Below, one piece after another: positions 34,782 through 45,931 of a stretch of 64,000 nt of DNA (positions within the stretch are counted from its first letter, which is position 1; every line of letters starts with the position of its first letter). The notes under the pieces were generated by a model that saw only the letters and a list, made by a program, of their open reading frames with translations, had not been told where the DNA came from and made no database searches. The stretch covers positions 8,338,352-8,402,351 of the forward strand of contig CM055113.1 of NCBI GenBank assembly GCA_029204225.1, written 5' to 3'. This DNA comes from Diphasiastrum complanatum. Taxonomy: Eukaryota > Streptophyta > Lycopodiopsida > Lycopodiales > Lycopodiaceae. The translations under genes and the position numbers were made by a program.

Positions 34782-37700
34782 GTCAGGGTGTTGCAGGTAT
34801 GCACGGTCCAGTGGAGCTATGGGATAGCGTCTTTCACTAAGAGAAATAGCACTCAGAGCGTCTCAGGAGAGAGGACTCCATACGGGCTATCGGTAGTCCG
34901 GATGGCAGGAGACAGCAAAGTTCCTTCGATCGGAGCTTCGGAGAAGATCAAAATGATCGTCGTAGGTGGATTCCGGGGAGAATTCACGAAAAATCTTGTA
35001 GTTTCGGTGGTTTCAGGGAAATCATCGATGGTGGCTTCATAATTCACTGTGTGGACTGCTGTTTGGTGCAACGGGGCTTGCATGAGAATGCAAAGAGTAG
35101 TGATGGAGAGCCATGGCAATTTACAGGGTCAAATTGGGTGGAAAACGGAGGAAATTTGAAAAATTTCCAGTTTCTTGGGGTGTTGGCAGATTTTTCGGAA
35201 AATCAGCTGGTTAACAATCAATACTGCACCAATTTCAGAGCTGTAAATTGCATCAGAATGCCAGAGGTAGGGCGACCTCAGTAGGGTAGAAGACTGCAAG
35301 AAGAAGCTCAGTAAGAGACTGAGAAATGCCCAAGAAATTCTCTTTTTTCTCACAAGCTAGGGTTTACAGTCACAAAGTGCTGGAATTTGGGCTGTAGAAA
35401 ACTGTTTTTCGATGCTGTAAATCCATATAGACGGGCAGCCTAGTATTGTCACTGAGCTGCCAAAAGACTGTGGGCAGCCATGGAGTGTTGAAGAAAAGAT
35501 TCACTCTCATGCTATGGAAAGACCAAATAGCCAATTGGGGTTTTTCTGATAAAACCATGAATCTTTTCTCACATACAGTGTTTTTGGATGCTGAAAGAAG
35601 CTAGTCAAGGGCGCATTGATAGGATGCAGCAGCCTTCAAGAGGCCATGGGCGGCCGTGAGTTGTAGAGGGCATGGAATGGTTTAAAAATGGCAGCCATAG
35701 CTTGTTTTTGGTTTTTGGAGGAAGCTTGAAAGAGATGAAGACCGTTTGGAGGGAGCTCGCGGGCCAGCGCACGTGGCCAACCGCGCTCGTGCCATAGTGA
35801 ATATAAGTTCCCAGCGGCCGCAAGAAGTGGATTTGGGGCACGAAGAAGCTTGTAGCCGCAGGATTACAAGGAAGAACGATCTACGGTGGAGATCTATTGG
35901 ATATGGATCGTTAGATCGAAGTCCACCATTAGATGGGTTATGAAGAGGACCCATGAAGTTTTAAAGGGCCATATGCATGGAAACTTCAATACAAATTTTC
36001 ATATTGAAAGATAAAGTGGACCCGAAGTGCCAGAAACGCGTTTCTTCATTAAAAATCTTCGAAACGAAGAAATAGTTCAAAAATGCAAGGCAAATTAGCA
36101 TTGGGACTAATTGGGGCTAGAGGGCACTTTTTTTGGCCATCCTTGGGCCAAAATGACCCCTGAAACTGGCTGCTCAAAGCCAACGGATAGAGCTATGTCA
36201 CAGAGTAGGGAGAAAGGTGTTTCGGGGTGTTTTCATTACCATTCTATCAAACAGAGTGCGGGTGACCTAGTGATAGGCTACATTCGCCATTTGGGTACCG
36301 TAGGGCCAAATTCGGGGCAATTTTTGGCTGGTGAAACCTCCTACAGGGCGGTACAATGAGGCATTATCGCTTTGGAATCATTATTACTTACTCCTAACAG
36401 GGTAACAGGGTGTTTGGACGTGGTAAATGCAGTATGGGAGCGAATGGTAGCATAATTGTGTGGAGAAAGCTAGTATTGGCGACAGAAGTGCAGTTTGGCG
36501 GCGTGACTACTCATCATTGACGACAATTTTGAGAGGGCAAGCAATCACAGGTGAGAGGTAGGCATGGTATGCCGATTACAGGTGAAAAATTCTTGTGATT
36601 AGGTTCAACTTTTGGGGTTCGAACCAACCAATGTCAAGTGGCGCTTTGGGGGAACGCTCTCACAAGCATGATCGGCAGTGGTATTGTCGACTCAGGTGAT
36701 AGCTGCATTGACACACGCATCTGTAGCTTGGAAATTTTTTGTTCGAAGGAAAATATGGAGTAGCTTGAAGGTACACACATATTGGTGGTTACGGGTGATG
36801 AAAGTGCAAGGTGCCAGTTGAAAGCCATTGGGCAAGATAGCAGACTTGCATTGCACGAGCTGTGTGTGGGACATGCAGAGGATGACGAATGGATTGATAA
36901 TCACACTTGGGATGCTCTTGGTGAGTGGTGAGTGTGATGATTTTGTGGTTTTGCAGTCGGTAAGTCAATTTTGATCAAGCCATTGTAGTTGTGGAGTAGT
37001 GTATCAGGTTTGTCATTGAAGAGATACACTTCAACTGCCAGTTTGGATAAGTCAAGTCAACTTGCCATATCAGTATTGCATCAGGGATGCAGATTTCAGT
37101 GATGACAGGGTGCAGATCATTTGGTTTAGGCCATGGAAGATCTCATAGGGTCACTTGGAGGGATATTGGCATGCACAGTCATGTGAGAGATTTGATAGTG
37201 GCTTTAGAGTTCACATCTCACTGTATTCTTAGGGAGTGGTTTGGAACCATTCACAGGAGCAGCTTGGAGCTAGCTTGGGAGAATACAGGTGGGCACTACA
37301 GGGTAGATGCTCAGATCTTTGTGATCAGGGATGGCATTGGGATACCTGGTAGGGATAGCACTACAGGATGACATGGGATGATCATCAGGGGACAGCTATT
37401 TCATACAGTGGACTTGAGTCATTGGCATGGACAGGACTTACAGGTGAGATTTATGATGGAATCAGAACACTGCAAATGCAAATGGTCAAAGTGTGAAGCT
37501 TTAAGAGCCAGCTTTAGGTTGGAGAGCTGATGGAGATCGCACGGGGTGTGATCAGAGGGCAAACACTACGGTGAGTGTTCTGCTAGCGATCTACTGTAGG
37601 GGGCATTGATGGCGAGGACTTCATGGTGTGCGCATTTGGGAGTACAGGTTGGCATTACAGCAGGGGGCCAGTTTTGGACATTGGCATCGATGGGGAGGCA

Positions 37701-38470
37701 TCTACCATCATGGGCGTGGATAGGCTACTTATAGCTTTCATGCATTTGGTTGTATTTGCAGGAGTCTAGGCTTGGCACAAGTGTTGGAATTTCCATGGTG
37801 CAAATTCTCGGGTGGTGAGATTAGGGATAAGCCTAGAGGAAGTCACTCAGAGCCATATACCTCAGTATGATTAGGGAGACAGTAGTCTCGGGATCCCATG
37901 AGCGGCGACTCAGGGACATGCTTGTGTTGGCATGGTGTCGGGTGGCACATTGCCAGGGAGAGCGAGCAGATGCTAGGATTCAGGTGGAACAGGTGATGCT
38001 TTGGAGTTTGGCTTGTCTAGCAGGATGGTGACCAGGATCGGAGACATTAGGTGAGCATAGTACGTGGATGACGAGTCCATTGGGGTGGCACTCAGGGAGA
38101 TGCTACAGTTGCTCAGGTATGATATGTCATTTGATGTATGGATGATGTTCTTCAACTGGTGCATCATGTGGTAACCTAGAGACGGGTCATGCCTACTTGG
38201 AGGCAGGTGGCATGGAGTGTACCTGTGGTGGTACATACCCTGAGGGCATGGAGAGCATTACGGGGTGATGTGGATCTAGCATGCCCATGGTTGTGAGCCA
38301 GCAGGGATGGAGATGGTTGCTCAGGGAGTGACAGCTGATACTTTGGCGAGTGATCAGGTGAGCTGCATGGTTATATGCACAATAGTTTCCAGGTTGGTGT
38401 CACATGTTGTTGTTATCCATCATTATTTGGTAAGCAGGATGCAGCTATTTGGTTAGATCCAGTTGGAGTC
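34782..38470 (+). other. Noncoding interior of outer element, left part
   Basis: About 3.7 kb, G-rich on the plus strand, with many TGGCA, GGGAT and CAGG words and only short open frames (for example 36111-36359 and 37087-37371) that show no retroviral motif. It ends in GAGTC, the target of the nested copia. The sequence resumes at 44337. Confidence 0.7.
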
Positions 38471-39123
38471 TGTGAAAAATTGTCAACTAGTAGTATTTTC
38501 CTAACTTGAGATTTTGTAGGCCTATGGCCAAATAAAAGTTAGAGATAGGTTCATACATGTATGTAGAGGCCCAAAGTATGTGTACACTACTTTTGAGGTC
38601 ACATTAATTAGAGGAGGTCGAGTGTGGAGCTCTTCTATTGGCTCATAATTTGGTGCATTCCTATTTGACCAAATTTCTAGGTATATGGGTGAATCCTATT
38701 GGACCCCAATTTTAGCCTATCATAAGACAAGTGGCCAAGAGGCACTATGGCTGCTATAAATAGCCATCTCCACGAGTATGTACACATCTCATTTTCATTC
38801 TATTGAATGAATGTTATGCTCTTTGAAGATCCATCTTCTTCTCTCTCACTTTTTTGTTCATATCTTGCATTCTAGCCACTAGAATTGTGATTTCTTTGTT
38901 GCTATGGCTTCACACGTGTGAAATGCAGGTTGTAGGCTCTGAAGTACGGACAGGGACAGCAAGTTTCTGTTTGTGGAAGCTTATGATCAGATTTTGATGT
39001 TTAGTTGATGTTTAGTATGCTTAACATCACAATTTCTATCATTTTTTCAATCTAGATGTGCATAACTTCCATGGCCAAGATCTTTATGAAACTTTAGCAT
39101 CTTTTGGATCTGAGTTTTTCACA
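38471..39123 (+). repeat. 5' LTR of nested copia
   Basis: 653 bp. The TATAAATA box is at 38755-38762, with a polypyrimidine/CTCT stretch about 100 bases later. The palindrome CACACGTGTG near 38920 contains an E-box/G-box-like CACGTG core. It looks identical to 43679-44331. Confidence 0.95.
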
Positions 39124-39135
39124 TGGTATCAGAGC
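39124..39135 (+). promoter_or_regulatory. Primer-binding site of nested copia
   Basis: TGGTATCAGAGC immediately after the LTR end ...TTTTTCACA. Confidence 0.95.
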
Positions 39136-39732
39136 ATTAGGCGGCCAAATGTGCAGGTTTTGCCAGATTTAGAAGAGATTTGTGGGCGAGTTTGCTTTTG
39201 TAGCATTCCAATCAAGTTTCTAGCTAAAAATCTTGTTGATTTATGTGTAGAAATTGGATCTTTGTGATCAAAACATCATTTGTATGCATTTCAATTGAAG
39301 TAGGGCGAATTCCCTCTGTACTTATCAGAATAAGGAGACAAAAATTGTTTTGGAAAGAGGGAGATGCAAGATCCAACAAGATCCTATTAGTTTTCCATTC
39401 TAGCATATAGTTTTTTGATTCAATTTCTTGCTTCTTCATGTCAAAAACTTCAAAATTGATGTAACCCTCTGATTTTCAGTTTGCTGAATGATTCAAGAGT
39501 GTATTTCAATCTTAGGAGTGAGGGAAAAGCAAGTATATTGAGGTTTGGTCTTGGTTTGATCAAGAAATCATAAAACTAGTGGCTAAAATTAAGGAAAAAG
39601 TGAGGAAAAGAGAGAAAAAGTAAGGTTTTAGGTTCCAAATCTTTGTGATTTCTTCTTGTGTTTCATTTGTTGATTCAAGAGAGTGCTTAGTGCATTGGAA
39701 CAGGTCAAAGATCAGAGATCAATCATTGCAAC

Positions 39733-42700
39733 ATGGCTACAAATGGAGGCTACATGTTGGAAAGCAATGATAGGCTTACCTCCCTCAACTATTCTACTTG
39801 GAAAGTAAGGATGGAGTCTTTGCTTGAGATGAATGAGTTGATGGATATTGTTGTAGGTGTGGAGGAGAGACCTTTGGCACCTCAAGAACAATTGAGGTAT
39901 GACAAGAGGGCAAAGAAAGCCCTTCACATGATCAAGATGAATGTGACAAATGAGCTTATCAAAGAGGTTGGTAAGTGCACATCATCTAGTGAAGCTTGGG
40001 AAGCCTTGAAGAAGGTTTATGAATCCAAGTCTACTTCTAGAGTGTTGACTTTAAGAAGGCAAATCTTTTCTTGTATGCAAAAGAAGAGTGAGAATGGACA
40101 TGCTTTTGTTTTGAGAGTTAAAGCATTGAATGATGAGTTAGCATGCATTAATGATGGCATAAATAATGAGGAGCTTGTTCAAGTGATTCTCAATGGCTTG
40201 TTGGATGATCATGCTAATCTTGTTCAAAGTTATGCTATCCAAAAATGTTTACCAAGTGTTGGAGACTTGCAAGAGGTCTTGTTGGCTGAAGAATTCAGGT
40301 TGCAAGCAAGAGTGGGAGCATCTTCTACATCTCAAGGAGGAGAAGAGGAGGCAATGTTCTCTAAAGGCAAGTTCAAGGGCAAAGGTAAAAGCAATTGGTC
40401 TAAAGGGCAAGACCAAGGTGAGCACTCTACTTTTGGCAAAAAGAAGGATAGATCTAAGCTAAAATGTTTCTATTGTGGAGTCAAAGGGCATTTTGCTAGT
40501 GATTGTTTTAAGAAAAAGAGGGATCAAGGGGAAAAGCAAACCAATCTAACTATTGATGAGGGTGGGGATGAGCTTCTTTCAAATGATGCTTTTGTTATGT
40601 CATCTTGCTTGTTGGCTAATCATGGAGACATTGATCCTTGGTGGATTGATAGTGGAGCCACTTCTCATATGACATATCATAAAGAGTATTTTTCATCTTT
40701 AATGGCATTTGATGGTGATAGGAAGGTAATCTATACCGCAAATGATGGTGAGTGTGCAATCAAGGGGATTGGCACAATTCCTATTTCACTTTCTACAAAT
40801 AGGAATATAGAATTGAAAGATGTTTTGCTCATTCCATCCATTACCAAGAACTTACTTAGTGTAAGCCAAATGCTTGACAAAGGATTCAAAGTTGAGTTTG
40901 ATGGTGATGCTTGCTTGATCAAAAAGGGGTGTAGTATCATTGCAAAAGGGAAAAGGCAAGGGAAATTGTTCAAGCTTGATGCATGTGTTGTTGCTAACCA
41001 AGTTGGATGCATGGCAAATGAACAAATGTCAATTCAAGAGGTATGGCATAAAAGGATGGGACATCTCAACTACAAGGCCTTGGAGGTAATAGCCAAAAAG
41101 GAGGTAGTAAGGGGACTTCCCAAGTCTCTTACTTGCTTGAATCATGTTTGTGAAGAATGTGCTTTGTCTAAATCACATAGATTGCCATATACTAGATCTA
41201 TATCTAGATCTAAGATGCCTTTTTCTCTCTTGCATTCGGATATTCATGGTGTTACTACAATTAGCAATGGAGGTGCTAAGATGTATGTAACTTTCATTGA
41301 TGATTTTAGTAGATTTTGTTGGGTTTATCTACTAAAGAGCAAGGATGAGGTGTTTGATGTGTTTGTCAAGTTCAAAGTTGCTATTGAGACTCAATTTACA
41401 ACCAAAATCAAATGCTTGAGGAGCGACAATGGTGGTGAATACATTTCTAACAAATTCAAAGCCTTTTGCGATGAGCATGGGATCAAGAGGGAGTACACAT
41501 GTCCAAGAACACCACAACAAAATGGAGTGGCCGAGAGGAAGAATAGAACCTTGTGTGAGAGTGCAAAGGCAATGAGATTGAATGCTAATCTTCCTAAACC
41601 TTTTTGGAGTGATGCTTTGTTGTGTGCAAATTTCCTATGCAATAGATGGCCAAGTGTTGTATTGGAAGGAAAAACCCCTTTTGAAGCTTTGTTTGGTACG
41701 AAGCCTAATGTCAAGTTTCTAAGAACTTTTGGATGCATTTGCTACTTCAACATTACTCTTGATGATAGAACTAAGGAGGATCCATCTTCAAGAAAGGGCA
41801 TTTTTGTTGGTTATAGTGAAGTAAGCAAAGCATATAGGATTTATGTTCCTTCAATCAAGAAAGTGTTCACAAGTAGGGATGTCATTTTTGATGAAAGTAA
41901 CATTCCAAAAGTTGTTTCAAGTGATGATGGTGTTGTTGCAACTAATGTGCTTGATGACAATGGAGTTGATGACACATTGGATGTGGATGTTGAAGAAGCC
42001 TCTTCAAGTCAAATTCCAAGGAGAACTCCAAGGCATAAAGTGAAACCCTCAAGGCTCACTTATGATGGCAAAGGTAAGCAAGTGGTGGATGGATCCAACT
42101 ATGCTTTCCTAACTTCTTTTGATGTACCTTCATGTGTAGATGAAGCAAGGCAAGAAGAGGAATGGATCCAAGCAATGGATCTTGAGTTTGAAGCACTTAT
42201 GAAGAACAACACATGGAGATTGGTGGAGCTTCCAAAGGGCAAAAGTGCAATTGGATGCAAATGGATCTTCAAGGTAAAGACAAATCAAGATGGATCTATC
42301 AACAAGTTGAAGGCAAGGTTGGTGGCTAAAGGTTATGCTCAAGAGCATGGCATTGACTATGAGGAAACCTTTGCACCCGTGGCAAAGATGGTGAGCATAA
42401 GAGTAATCATTTCCCTTGCAACTCTTTATGGATGGGATCTTTGGCAATTAGACATTTCTAATGCTTTCTTGAATGGTGATCTTGAAGAGGAAGTCTACAT
42501 GGAGCAACCCGAGAGCTATGTTTCTCATAGCAAGCCTAATCATGTGTGTTTTCTACAAAAAAGTTTGTATGGTCTTAAGCAAGCACCAAGGAGTTGGTAT
42601 GCTAGGCTTAACTCTTTTCTACTTTCTCAAAACTTCACTATGAGTGAGTATGATCATTCACTTTACTTTAGAATTAGTGCTAATGATGTTACAATCCTTC

Positions 42701-43683
42701 TAATTTATGTGGATGACATTATTTTAAGTGGAGGGAACAAGGAAGATATAGAAGATATCAAGAAAGCACTAAAAAAGGAATTTGAAGTGCATGATCTTGG
42801 TCTTTTGAGCTATATCTTAGGAATAGAAGTAATTAGAACTTCTCAAATCACTTTTATTTCACAAGAGAAGTATGCTATTTCTATTCTCAATAGATTTCAT
42901 ATGGTAGATGCAAATCCTATTGATACACCTATGGAATCACATGTAAAGCTAACTATAAGAGGTAATGAAAGATCCTTCGAGGACATTACTCTCTATAGGA
43001 AGCTAATAGGTTCTCTTATATATCTAACCATCACAAGACCTGATTTATCTTATTGTGTTGGTAGATTAAGCCAATTCATGCAAGATCCTAGCATAGAACA
43101 TTGGAAACTAGGAAAGAGGATCTTGAGATACATCTCGGGAACAAAAGATTTTGGCATTGTTTATAGAGGCTCATCACCTAACTTATTTGGTTTTTCAGAT
43201 TCAGATTTTGCAGGAGACCTTATGGATAGAAAATCCATAAATGCACATGCTATTTTCATAGGTGATGGAGCTATCTCATGGATGTCGAAGAAACAAGCAA
43301 CTATATCACTTTCTTCTAGTGAGGCCGAGTACAAAGCTTTGACATCATGCACAAAGGAGATGGTGTGGATCAAGAGGATGATTATGGAGCTTCATTTGCT
43401 GGATTTTTCAGAGAGTCCAATCATCTTTTGTGACAACCTTTCAGCCCAAAGTCTAGCAAGCAATCCGGTTTTCCATGCAAGGAGCAAACATATCGAGGTG
43501 GCTTACCATTTTGTGAGAGAACAAGTGTTGGCAAAAGAGATCAAGCTTGAACATGTCCCATCAAAGGAATGTGTGGCTGATATCTTTACCAAAGCATTGG
43601 GAAAGGACTTATTTTTCAAGCATAGAACAAGTCTTGGTGTACTTTCTAAATCTATGCTAAAACTAGTTGAAGAGGGAGTGTGA
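39733..43683 (+). CDS. Ty1/copia Gag-Pol polyprotein, 1316 aa, intact
   Basis: A single frame encodes all functions needed for reverse transcription and integration. Gag (UBN2-type) spans about residues 1-230. The CCHC knuckle CFYCGVKGHFASDC starts at residue 245. The protease active site WIDSGAT has its Asp at 306. The pre-integrase zinc region (WHKRMGHLN then CEECALSK) is near 435-480. The integrase triad is D503 (LHSDIHG), D565 (RSDNGGEY) and E601 (NGVAERKN); the last two are 35 residues apart, as DD35E requires. RT has YAQEHGIDYEETFAPV, LDISNAFLNGDL and YVDD at 992-995. RNase H has D1156 (SDSDFAGD), SSSEAEYKAL, the DNLSAQ Asp and the C-terminal HIEVAYHFVREQ region. The ATG at 39733 lies about 600 bases after the PBS, follows CATTGCAAC and fits the Gag start of the related copy at 63971. 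Gag and Pol share one frame, as usual in copia. Confidence 0.95.
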   Translation: MATNGGYMLESNDRLTSLNYSTWKVRMESLLEMNELMDIVVGVEERPLAPQEQLRYDKRAKKALHMIKMNVTNELIKEVGKCTSSSEAWEALKKVYESKSTSRVLTLRRQIFSCMQKKSENGHAFVLRVKALNDELACINDGINNEELVQVILNGLLDDHANLVQSYAIQKCLPSVGDLQEVLLAEEFRLQARVGASSTSQGGEEEAMFSKGKFKGKGKSNWSKGQDQGEHSTFGKKKDRSKLKCFYCGVKGHFASDCFKKKRDQGEKQTNLTIDEGGDELLSNDAFVMSSCLLANHGDIDPWWIDSGATSHMTYHKEYFSSLMAFDGDRKVIYTANDGECAIKGIGTIPISLSTNRNIELKDVLLIPSITKNLLSVSQMLDKGFKVEFDGDACLIKKGCSIIAKGKRQGKLFKLDACVVANQVGCMANEQMSIQEVWHKRMGHLNYKALEVIAKKEVVRGLPKSLTCLNHVCEECALSKSHRLPYTRSISRSKMPFSLLHSDIHGVTTISNGGAKMYVTFIDDFSRFCWVYLLKSKDEVFDVFVKFKVAIETQFTTKIKCLRSDNGGEYISNKFKAFCDEHGIKREYTCPRTPQQNGVAERKNRTLCESAKAMRLNANLPKPFWSDALLCANFLCNRWPSVVLEGKTPFEALFGTKPNVKFLRTFGCICYFNITLDDRTKEDPSSRKGIFVGYSEVSKAYRIYVPSIKKVFTSRDVIFDESNIPKVVSSDDGVVATNVLDDNGVDDTLDVDVEEASSSQIPRRTPRHKVKPSRLTYDGKGKQVVDGSNYAFLTSFDVPSCVDEARQEEEWIQAMDLEFEALMKNNTWRLVELPKGKSAIGCKWIFKVKTNQDGSINKLKARLVAKGYAQEHGIDYEETFAPVAKMVSIRVIISLATLYGWDLWQLDISNAFLNGDLEEEVYMEQPESYVSHSKPNHVCFLQKSLYGLKQAPRSWYARLNSFLLSQNFTMSEYDHSLYFRISANDVTILLIYVDDIILSGGNKEDIEDIKKALKKEFEVHDLGLLSYILGIEVIRTSQITFISQEKYAISILNRFHMVDANPIDTPMESHVKLTIRGNERSFEDITLYRKLIGSLIYLTITRPDLSYCVGRLSQFMQDPSIEHWKLGKRILRYISGTKDFGIVYRGSSPNLFGFSDSDFAGDLMDRKSINAHAIFIGDGAISWMSKKQATISLSSSEAEYKALTSCTKEMVWIKRMIMELHLLDFSESPIIFCDNLSAQSLASNPVFHARSKHIEVAYHFVREQVLAKEIKLEHVPSKECVADIFTKALGKDLFFKHRTSLGVLSKSMLKLVEEGV

Positions 43684-44331
43684 AAAATTGTCAACTAGTA
43701 GTATTTTCCTAACTTGAGATTTTGTAGGCCTATGGCCAAATAAAAGTTAGAGATAGGTTCATACATGTATGTAGAGGCCCAAAGTATGTGTACACTACTT
43801 TTGAGGTCACATTAATTAGAGGAGGTCGAGTGTGGAGCTCTTCTATTGGCTCATAATTTGGTGCATTCCTATTTGACCAAATTTCTAGGTATATGGGTGA
43901 ATCCTATTGGACCCCAATTTTAGCCTATCATAAGACAAGTGGCCAAGAGGCACTATGGCTGCTATAAATAGCCATCTCCACGAGTATGTACACATCTCAT
44001 TTTCATTCTATTGAATGAATGTTATGCTCTTTGAAGATCCATCTTCTTCTCTCTCACTTTTTTGTTCATATCTTGCATTCTAGCCACTAGAATTGTGATT
44101 TCTTTGTTGCTATGGCTTCACACGTGTGAAATGCAGGTTGTAGGCTCTGAAGTACGGACAGGGACAGCAAGTTTCTGTTTGTGGAAGCTTATGATCAGAT
44201 TTTGATGTTTAGTTGATGTTTAGTATGCTTAACATCACAATTTCTATCATTTTTTCAATCTAGATGTGCATAACTTCCATGGCCAAGATCTTTATGAAAC
44301 TTTAGCATCTTTTGGATCTGAGTTTTTCACA
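43679..44331 (+). repeat. 3' LTR of nested copia
   Basis: 653 bp, no difference seen from the 5' LTR. It starts four bases before the end of the gag-pol stop codon: the TGA at 43681-43683 lies inside TGTGAAAAA, so the LTR overlaps the end of the reading frame. The TATA box is at 43963-43970. GAGTC follows at 44332-44336. Confidence 0.95.
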
Positions 44332-44336
44332 GAGTC

Positions 44337-45450
44337 TAGTTGTACTACAGGTGGACAGATTCTTGGGGAGCTATCAGTGGGTAATGGATACTTGGTGATT
44401 AGATGGTATAGGGCACAGGGTTCTGGAGCTATCCTACCTGATATGCTATGGATCGTGGGTGAGTTATTCATCATGATAGTGGATCTAGTTTGTATTTGCT
44501 TTGGCTTAGATGCTATGATGGATACAATGTTGGTGAGATAGGCTCCTTGGTGGGAGGCCTATGTACTGGTCAAATCAAAGTTGGCAACGTCAAGCATGGA
44601 AAGTTGATCCTACATGGGATGTAGAAGAGACAGACTATCATCAGTATCGCTGGGAGATAGATGAGCTACTCAGACATAGCCTATGGTGAGGTTTGTGTAC
44701 ATTCATTCATATGCTTGGACGTGAGGGCATCTTGGTTACAGGTGCAGGCCATGGTTGGAGACCTATTTGGAGACCAATGGTGTAGCAGCAGATCTATAGG
44801 TGGCACAGGTGTTGGTACGACAGGATACCACTTATGGACAGGCCTTGGTCATGTATTTGACGCTTTAACATTCGTGTTGGTTTGCATGAGTGTGTGTGGG
44901 CTTGCATGTTGCCTTGTCACGGGAGTCTAGATCTGAGTCGGAGTCGTATGTGGTTGTGCATTTGCTATAGTAAAACAAAGTAGTCATTCTATGCTCATTG
45001 ACTTGTCATTGTCTACTAGTTGTCTATCTAGTGAGGGTGCAATCTAATGGTGGCAGTAAGATTTCCTTAGGTTGAGCCTCAGTCGCTCATTTATGTCAAC
45101 TTTACAGGTTTGTGCTTGTAAGTGTCTGATAGGATGTCAGCCTAGCTAGATGGAGGATGTAAGTCTCATGGTGGCAGTGGGATTTCTTCAGTTTGAGCCA
45201 TGTCACTCATGTGGTCCACTTGTGATCAAGTTGGATTGGGGACGAGTCAGTTGGTCGAGAGTATGGTAGACTCTCTGTATGAGCATTATGTTTGCATGAT
45301 ACTTTGTGAGTCAAACCTGGTGGTTTGTTGGTGTGCTTGAGTGTGAGTCAAGTACAAAGTAGCAGGACATGCATAACATCTTTTGGACACTCCAGATGTT
45401 GCTACAAATTATTGTTTTTCACTCTTATCACATTTGAGCTTAAGGGAGAG
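44337..45450 (+). other. Noncoding interior of outer element, right part, with PPT
   Basis: Continues 38470. There are short frames only (44661-44930, Val/Cys-rich, no motif). It ends in TTGAGCTTAAGGGAGAG, a polypurine tract directly before the 3' LTR. Confidence 0.75.
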
Positions 45451-45926
45451 AGTTAGAAATCAGAGTTAATCTGATATACATTTTATGTAAGCTCTAAATG
45501 TGATATTGTAATTAGTGTACAATTAATTAGATTTGTTGTATTCAGTTGTGTTCGGGACGTGACCCGTTAGGATATATTGATCGGGCACTGATCCTGCAGA
45601 CGGCTACTTGGGTTAGCCGGGTAGCCACACGTAGGAAGAAATTAGCCTGTACAGTGATTTTGAGTTCATTATGCTATACTCAGGGGCATGTCCTAAGTTT
45701 GTCAGTATATGTGGCCATATTGGGCCTAACTCTAGTTTGGCAGGTGGTAGGCCAGTTTAGTGACACCTGTTGAGCCCATGCAGTTTGGGGCTTTGCTATA
45801 TATACACTGTTTCTTCATAATAGACTTAACTTTTGTTGTGCCATCTTTGAGAACTTTTGAGGAGTGGCTATGGTGATTGTGTGATGTGATCTGCATACTG
45901 CACTAGATCCTAACAGAATTTCAACT
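45451..45926 (+). repeat. 3' LTR of outer element
   Basis: 476 bp, AGTTAGAAATC to ATTTCAACT. It has a TATATATA box at about 45797-45804, slightly better than in the 5' copy (TATATG). It is followed by the target duplicate ATTAT. Confidence 0.9.
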
Positions 45927-45931
45927 ATTAT

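Larger units (their letters stand above)
38471..44331 (+). mobile_element. Full-length, apparently intact Ty1/copia element, nested
   Basis: 5,861 bp with two 653-bp LTRs in which I found no difference. It has TGTGAAAAA...TTTTTCACA ends, a GAGTC target duplication (38466-38470 and 44332-44336), a PBS directly after the 5' LTR, a purine tract (GAAGAGGGAG) before the 3' LTR and one uninterrupted gag-pol frame. All landmarks of an autonomous element are present. Identical LTRs indicate a recent insertion, later than that of the surrounding element. A relative of the same family lies at 59367-63971 on the other strand. Confidence 0.95.
34295..45926 (+). mobile_element. Outer LTR retrotransposon lacking gag-pol (LARD-like), split by a nested copia
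   Basis: Bounded by 475- and 476-bp LTRs and an ATTAT target duplication. The PBS is directly after the 5' LTR, and a purine tract (AAGGGAGAG) directly before the 3' LTR. Without the nested element and one of its target copies the element is 5,766 bp, with about 4.8 kb of internal DNA (34782-38470 and 44332-45450). I find no gag, protease, RT, RNase H or integrase motif in that interior; the longest frames are under 100 codons. Size and structure fit the class of large retrotransposon derivatives (LARDs), which depend on enzymes of other elements. The ends are AGTTAGAAAT...ATTTCAACT, not TG...CA. The TGGTATCAGAGC primer site, shared with the copia elements here, makes copia enzymes a plausible helper, but this is inference. 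Confidence 0.85.

Noticed and set aside
34782-38470. Several ORFs of 60-95 codons inside the outer LTR element as possible gag
   Set aside because: None has a zinc knuckle, UBN2-like Gag features, protease DSG/DTG motif or RT/IN signature, and they do not line up in one frame.
39124-39135. TGGTATCAGAGC (also at 2330 and 34770) as part of a tRNA gene
   Set aside because: The 12-base word occurs alone after LTR ends with no cloverleaf around it; it is the retroelement primer-binding site.
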